Below are positions 59,945 to 64,000 of a DNA stretch of 64,000 bases, one piece after another (the first letter of the stretch is position 1; each line of letters opens with the position of its first letter). A program made the translations under genes and the position numbers. The DNA lies in assembly GCA_039707465.1 (NCBI GenBank), contig CM077648.1, positions 16,013,119 through 16,077,118 of the forward strand. The letters run 5' to 3'. Source of the DNA: Rhabdophis nuchalis (taxonomy: Eukaryota > Chordata > Lepidosauria > Squamata > Natricidae). The notes under the pieces are model-generated. The model searched no databases and was not told where the DNA came from. It was given only the letters and a program-made list of their open reading frames with translations.

Positions 59945-60012
59945 TTTTTAAATCTTTGTAAGTCGCCCTAAGTCACTGAGATTGACTTGGCAGCCATATA
60001 AATTTTCAATCA
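59945..60012 (+). mobile_element. LINE 3' tail fragment
   Basis: TTGTAAGTCGCCCTAAGTCA, then GGCAGCCATATAAATTTTCA, of L2-like type. Confidence 0.5.
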
Positions 60013-60305
60013 ATCAGACTAGAGCTGGAAGGGACCTTGGAGGTTTTCTAGTCCAACCCCCTGCTCAAGGAGACCCTATACTATTTCAGACAAGTGGCTG
60101 TCTAGTCTCTTCTTAAAGACTTCCAGTGATGAAGCACCCACAACTTCTGAAGCCAAGCTGTTCACTGGTTAATAGTTCCCACTGTTAGGAAGTTTCTCCT
60201 TAATTCCAGGTTGCTTTTCTCCTTGATTAGTTTCCATCCATTGTCTCCTACCTTGCCTTCAGGGGCTTTGGAAAATAAATTGACCCCCTTCTCTTTGTGG
60301 CAACT

Positions 60306-60506
60306 CAGGGGTGAAATTCAGCAGGTTTTGACAGGTTCTGGAGAACCAGTAGTGGAAATTTTGAGTAGTTTGGAAAACCGGAAAATACCACCTCTGACTT
60401 GCCCCAGAGTGGGGTGGAAATGGAGATTTTGCAGTATCCTTCCTCTGCCACGCCCACCAAGCCACCCCCATGGAACCGGTAGTAAAAAAAATGAATTTCA
60501 CCACTG
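60306..60506 (+). mobile_element. hAT-type MITE in CR1
   Basis: CAGGGGTGAAATTCAGCAGG ... GAATTTCACCACTG, flanks TGGCAACT and TGGCAACC (7 of 8). Confidence 0.9.
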
Positions 60507-60521
60507 TGGCAACCTCTAAAA

Positions 60522-61029
60522 CCCTGATGGTGAAGTTATGGCATGCATGCCACAGGTGGCACGCGGAGCCATTTGTTAGGGCACCCGGGACATTGCCCTG
60601 TCCACTGGCCAGCTGACTTCGGCCTTCCTTTGAGATCATTTTTTACCCTCCAGAGGCTTCCTCGAAAATCAGCACTATGGACAAACCGGAAGTCACCATT
60701 CCTGAACTTCCAGGTTCCTCATAGGCCTGTCTTTCGCCTTCCGGGAAGCTTCTGAAGGCTCCGGAGTGCCTCCGGTGCATGTGTGTGTGTGTGAGAGAGA
60801 GAGAGAGGGGGGGGGGTCTATTTTAGCCCTCCCCAGGCTCCTAGAAAGCCTCTGGAGCCTGGGGAGGGCAAAAAAACCTGTGCCAAAAGTGGTAGGTGGG
60901 TGGGTGCTGGTCGTGCGTGCATGCGCCCCCCCCCGCATAGCATTATGGGTGTGGCTCGCTTGTGCACCCCCCTCCCCTTGCATTCCTCCTGCTTTTGGCA
61001 CAGGAGCCAAAAAAGGTTAGCCAGCACTG
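60522..61029. mobile_element. hAT-type MITE in CR1
   Basis: CCCTGATGGTGAAGTTATGG ... AAAAGGTTAGCCAGCACTG, flanks CTCTAAAA and CCCTAAAA (7 of 8). It lies 15 bp from the previous MITE. Confidence 0.85.
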
Positions 61030-61413
61030 CCCTAAAATATTGGAATACTACTATCATGTCCACCCTAGTCCTTTTTTCCTCTACACTAGCCAAACCCAAA
61101 TCCTGCAACTGTTCTTTATCTTAATTGCTCTTCTTTACACTTTTTCCCAAAGTCTCAACATCTTTTTTGTAATGGGGTGACCAAAACTGCATGTAATGTT
61201 CTGGCTGTGGCTTTATGAAGGCTTTATCAAGGGGTACTAATACTTCACATTAGTTTGATTCTACACCTTCTGTTTATGCAACCAAGGATTGTATTATCTT
61301 TTTTGGCTGCTCCCGCACACTTGCTTTTTAAAATTTGTGTTTAATCTGTATTTGTTTTTATTTGTATAAAATATATATGTGCCACTTCGATCACAGCTCA
61401 CTTGCAAGAAAAC

Positions 61414-61473
61414 AAAGGCACTAGCCTGATGATGATGGGTGTGATCCCATCGAAACGTTGCAAACACACCTTT
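61414..61473 (+). ncRNA. Hammerhead ribozyme motif (type I)
   Basis: Core CTGATGA (61426-61432), the exact classical sequence. Stem II GATGGG (61434-61439) with CCCATC (61446-61451); GAAAC (61452-61456); triplet GTT (61457-61459). Stem I pairs GC next to the core, plus AAAGG (61414-61418) with CCTTT (61469-61473). Confidence 0.78.
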
Positions 61474-61611
61474 AATTTTACACGGGAAAAGACCCGAATA
61501 AACCAGAACCTACATACCTATACCTGTGAAAATCTATGAAAACATATATATATATATGTGATACATATATATATATGTGAGATCTCACATTGCTCCTGGA
61601 AGCACCAAGCC

Positions 61612-61671
61612 GGAAGCGCCAGCCTGAAGATGATGAATGAGACTTCATCGAAACGTCGTGAAGATACTTCC
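61612..61671 (+). ncRNA. Hammerhead ribozyme motif (type I), intact
   Basis: Core CTGAAGA (61624-61630), stem II GATGAA (61632-61637) with TTCATC (61644-61649), GAAAC (61650-61654), canonical cleavage triplet GTC (61655-61657). Outer stem I is GGAAG (61612-61616) with CTTCC (61667-61671), separated from the core by an internal loop as in natural type I hammerheads. The best copy in the window. Confidence 0.85.
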
Positions 61672-61750
61672 CATTCTACGCAGGAGAAAACCCGAACAAC
61701 CAAAGACCTGCATATACATATACATATATATATATGCAGCAAAATCAGCT

Positions 61751-62400
61751 GGAATTCAGAACTATTGATTATATCGCACATTTGCCTGAATCTGATTGTC
61801 CCAAATATGTCTGGGTCTCAGATGAAAAAAAAAAAGTTGAAACGGACCTTGGAAAAAGCAGCAGCTGGGTTTTCATAAAGATGCCACAGCCCTCAAGAAT
61901 GCAGGGGTACTGACTCAGGTTCAGGGATTAATGCTATTTCTTCTTGAACTTGCAAACTCCATTTCTCTTCTCTTTCCCGGAAACGGGTTTAAATATTCAA
62001 AACTGTGCCATCGGGAAAAGAATACAGAACGGTCCATTGGGTCCACACTTTCATTTTCAGAGCCTGTAACCTGAGGTTTAAGTGACCTCCATAATTTACT
62101 GAGAGGCAATGCCACATCCAAGGATCTCAGAATGCTGTCAGAACTGAAGGGATTCCCCCAACACCTCACCTTTTTAAATAAAAAGGCCGCACGGTCACCA
62201 AATCTTGGCTGAGAAGGTTTGACTCTCAAGAGGACAAAGGGTAAATCTCTCAAATGTCACCAACTTTTAGCCGCCTCATGTAAGCGCACATTTTTCGAGA
62301 TTTGAGTTAGCTTTGCAAGGGGGACAAAGGTTCCAAACTTTGGTTCAAAGTAATTTTTTCGTGCTTTTGGGTCAATCCTAGGTATCTCACCATATATTAC
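61751..62400. other. No gene recognised
   Basis: No exon or named repeat. Confidence 0.4.
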
Positions 62401-62404
62401 ATGC

Positions 62405-62840
62405 AGGGAGGGGTGGGCTTCAAAAATTTCAGCAACGGGTTCTCTGCCCAAGTGCTGGGTGGGCGTGGCCTAATCAGCCTTCTGCACCATGGCGGGGTGC
62501 GGGGTGGACATTTTAGCCTTCCCCAAGCACTGGACGGAGGCTTTCCTTGAGCCTCTGGGAGGGCGAAAACTGCCTCTCCCGGGCTCCGGAAGCCAGAAAC
62601 GGGCAGTCTTATGGAACTTCCCAGGAGGCCAACTTTCCCCCCTCTCCGAGCCTCCGTGTGGGTCCTGCACTTACCTCGCATCCAAAACGGGCTGCGTGGA
62701 AACTGCTGAGAGGAATGGGATGGGGCCAGGTGAGAGGGAGGGGCCAGCCAGGAGTGGGATTTGGAGGTTCTCCGAACCAGCCATAACGTTAGCTATGGCT
62801 TCTCCGGAATCTGGCCGAACCCATAGCAGCTCACCCCGGA
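62405..62840. mobile_element. hAT-type MITE-like element
   Basis: GGGGTGGGCTTCAAAAATTT at the left and GAACCCATAGCAGCTCACCC at the right, with the GGTTCTC and GGGCGTGGCC motifs of the GGTGGGATTCAAA family. Ends are imprecise. Confidence 0.6.
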
Positions 62841-63340
62841 TTACAAGTGCTGCCAAAACCTGTTCTAGAGAAGCACTGTTAGTAAATATACCAATGATCT
62901 GACTCAGGTTCACCAGCAAGATGCACAACCAAGGTTTAAACCTAGAACATTTCAGATATAAGGTGAATGTTTCATTGCTGAGTTACAGCCCCATCCACGT
63001 TATTCAGAAATTACACTGGACCTTTATGTAGAAGTACAGCGAACTCTGTCAGCTAAGCATGAAAGTTCCCATTTTTTCCTTACATCGTAAAATTATGAAA
63101 AATCACATGCATGTGCCTTTCCCTACTTTGGCCTGGTAACTAGGGGCGAGGAACAGAAACACAGGATATGACAATGTACACATCATCTCCTGTTGACAAG
63201 TGAGGGAGAAAGAGCAGAGTTGCTGGGTCTGATGGCAGCTGATTATATAGGCTGTGGAGGACTTGTCCTTTCTATAGGTACAAAGACGTAAACAAAGCAT
63301 GTCCAGATATCAGGCTGGCTCAGAGCCATCTTTTAAAGCA
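62841..63340. other. No gene recognised
   Basis: No named repeat. Confidence 0.4.
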
Positions 63341-63475
63341 GGAGTGTCAAACTCAATTTCATTGAGGGCCGCATCAGGACTGCACTTGACCTCAAGAAGG
63401 GCGGGCGTGGCTGGGGTGGGCGTGGCCAACTTGACATCACTCGTGTTGGGGGCACCTGTGGTAGCCAAGTGCTAA
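63341..63475. mobile_element. hAT-type MITE fragment (GGTGTCAAACTC family)
   Basis: CAGGAGTGTCAAACTCAATT, then GAGGGCCGCATCAGGACTGC; only one end is present. Confidence 0.7.
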
Positions 63476-63487
63476 GGCAGGACTTCC

Positions 63488-63645
63488 CTCAGACCTCCCT
63501 CCCTCCCTCTTCTTTTACCTTCCCTCTTCATTCTCCTTTCTTCTTCCTTCCTCTCTTCCCTTTTTTCCCCTTCCCTGCTCTCTTTCTATCTTCCCTTCTT
63601 TTTCTTTGTCTTTCCTCTTTCCCTTTCTCCTTTCCTGTCCCTTCT
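63488..63645. repeat. Pyrimidine-rich low-complexity tract
   Basis: CCTTCC, TTCTTCC and CCTCT units for about 160 bases. Confidence 0.9.
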
Positions 63646-63744
63646 TGGATGCTCAAATGCAAAACGGCAAACATTTCTCCTTTTGTTTTTAGTTTAGTTT
63701 GTTTTGCTAGCCCTCTACCAGCAAAAGCAGGGGGTGCCCATTAG

Positions 63745-63855
63745 GCATAAAAGCCTAATTTGGGCCAGCTCTCTCAGCCCAGATAACTTCACAAGAGTTA
63801 TTGTTGTGAGACAAATAGGTAGAGAAAGGAGTATTATGTTTGTAGATTTGAGTTA
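63745..63855 (+). mobile_element. tRNA-derived SINE (second type), 3' part
   Basis: TTTGGGCCAGCTCTCTCAGC, TTATTGTTGTGAGACAAATA and GAGTTACTTATAC match 45390-45500. Confidence 0.65.
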
Positions 63856-63865
63856 CTTATACGGT

Positions 63866-64000
63866 AAATGTAAAGGTTTCCCTTGCACAAATGTGCTAGT
63901 CGTTCCCAACTCGTGTGTGTGTGTGTGTGTTCATCTCCATGTCAAAGCCGAGGAGCCAGCACTATCTGAAGACGTCTCCGTGGTCATGTGGCCGGCAGGA
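63866..64000 (-). mobile_element. Sauria-type SINE, cut by the window edge
   Basis: Tail and body only: GTAAAGGTTTCCCTTGCACA, GTGCTAGTCGTTCCCAACTC, then a TG run and GACGTCTCCGTGGTCATGTG. Confidence 0.85.

Larger units (their letters stand above)
60014..61325 (-). mobile_element. CR1-type LINE 3' part, split by two MITEs
   Basis: The CR1 pieces are 60014-60305 and 61030-61325 (GAGCTGGAAGGGACCTTGGA ... ATCATGTCCACCCTAGTCC ... TTTTTTGGCTGCTCCCGCAC), collinear with 20868-21495. Confidence 0.88.
61385..61750 (+). mobile_element. Penelope-like tandem terminal repeats
   Basis: Two diverged copies in tandem, each with a hammerhead, then a GGGAAAAGACCCGAATAAAC or GGAGAAAACCCGAACAACC block and an AT-rich palindromic ATATATAT end. 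Tandem terminal repeats with hammerheads are the known pattern in Penelope-like elements. No coding part remains. Confidence 0.7.

Overview
The window is vertebrate nuclear DNA, most likely from a squamate reptile and probably a snake. The pointers are a tRNA-headed SINE of the Sauria type whose tail resembles Bov-B, a Bov-B LINE end, CR1 and L2 LINEs, very many hAT- and Tc1/mariner-type MITEs, Penelope-like repeats carrying hammerhead ribozymes, and long GATA arrays. The species call is inference.

The only host gene I can support is FAM13A, on the minus strand. Eight coding exons with good splice sites and fully compatible phases were read: 50023-50051 (start exon), 35046-35087, 26070-26111, 21997-22176, 19810-19996, 18146-18222, 17668-17710 and 2928-3072. 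They total 745 coding bases and end on a split codon, so the gene continues left of position 1. The first exon encodes a short N-terminus resembling that of the short mammalian isoform that lacks the RhoGAP domain. It lies at the edge of a GC- and CpG-rich island (about 49.9-51.8 kb), the likely promoter. The 51.8-64 kb part would be upstream DNA, or an intron of the long RhoGAP form; no RhoGAP exon was recognised there.

Almost everything else is repeats in introns and flanks. 0.7-1 kb and 61.4-61.75 kb: Penelope-type repeats with hammerhead ribozymes. 7.5-8.4 kb: a Penelope-type inverted repeat with two opposed hammerheads, itself split by a hAT MITE. 10.3-12.7 kb: a Sauria SINE split by a 2.0-kb L1-type element that has a 5' UTR, an intact ORF1 and a 3' end but no ORF2 (HAL1-like). 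14.4-17.4 kb and 20.9-21.5 kb: CR1 copies. 23-45 kb: dense MITEs, many with perfect 8-bp target duplications. 34.3-34.8 kb: Bov-B split by a MITE. 46.1-47.1 kb: an L2 reverse transcriptase end. 57.1-57.5 kb: a GATA array split by a mariner-type MITE. 60.0-61.3 kb: a CR1 split by two MITEs.

The strongest items for follow-up are the hammerhead ribozymes, the ORF2-less L1 element, the MITE with a GC-rich cargo, and repeat tracts that abut FAM13A splice sites.
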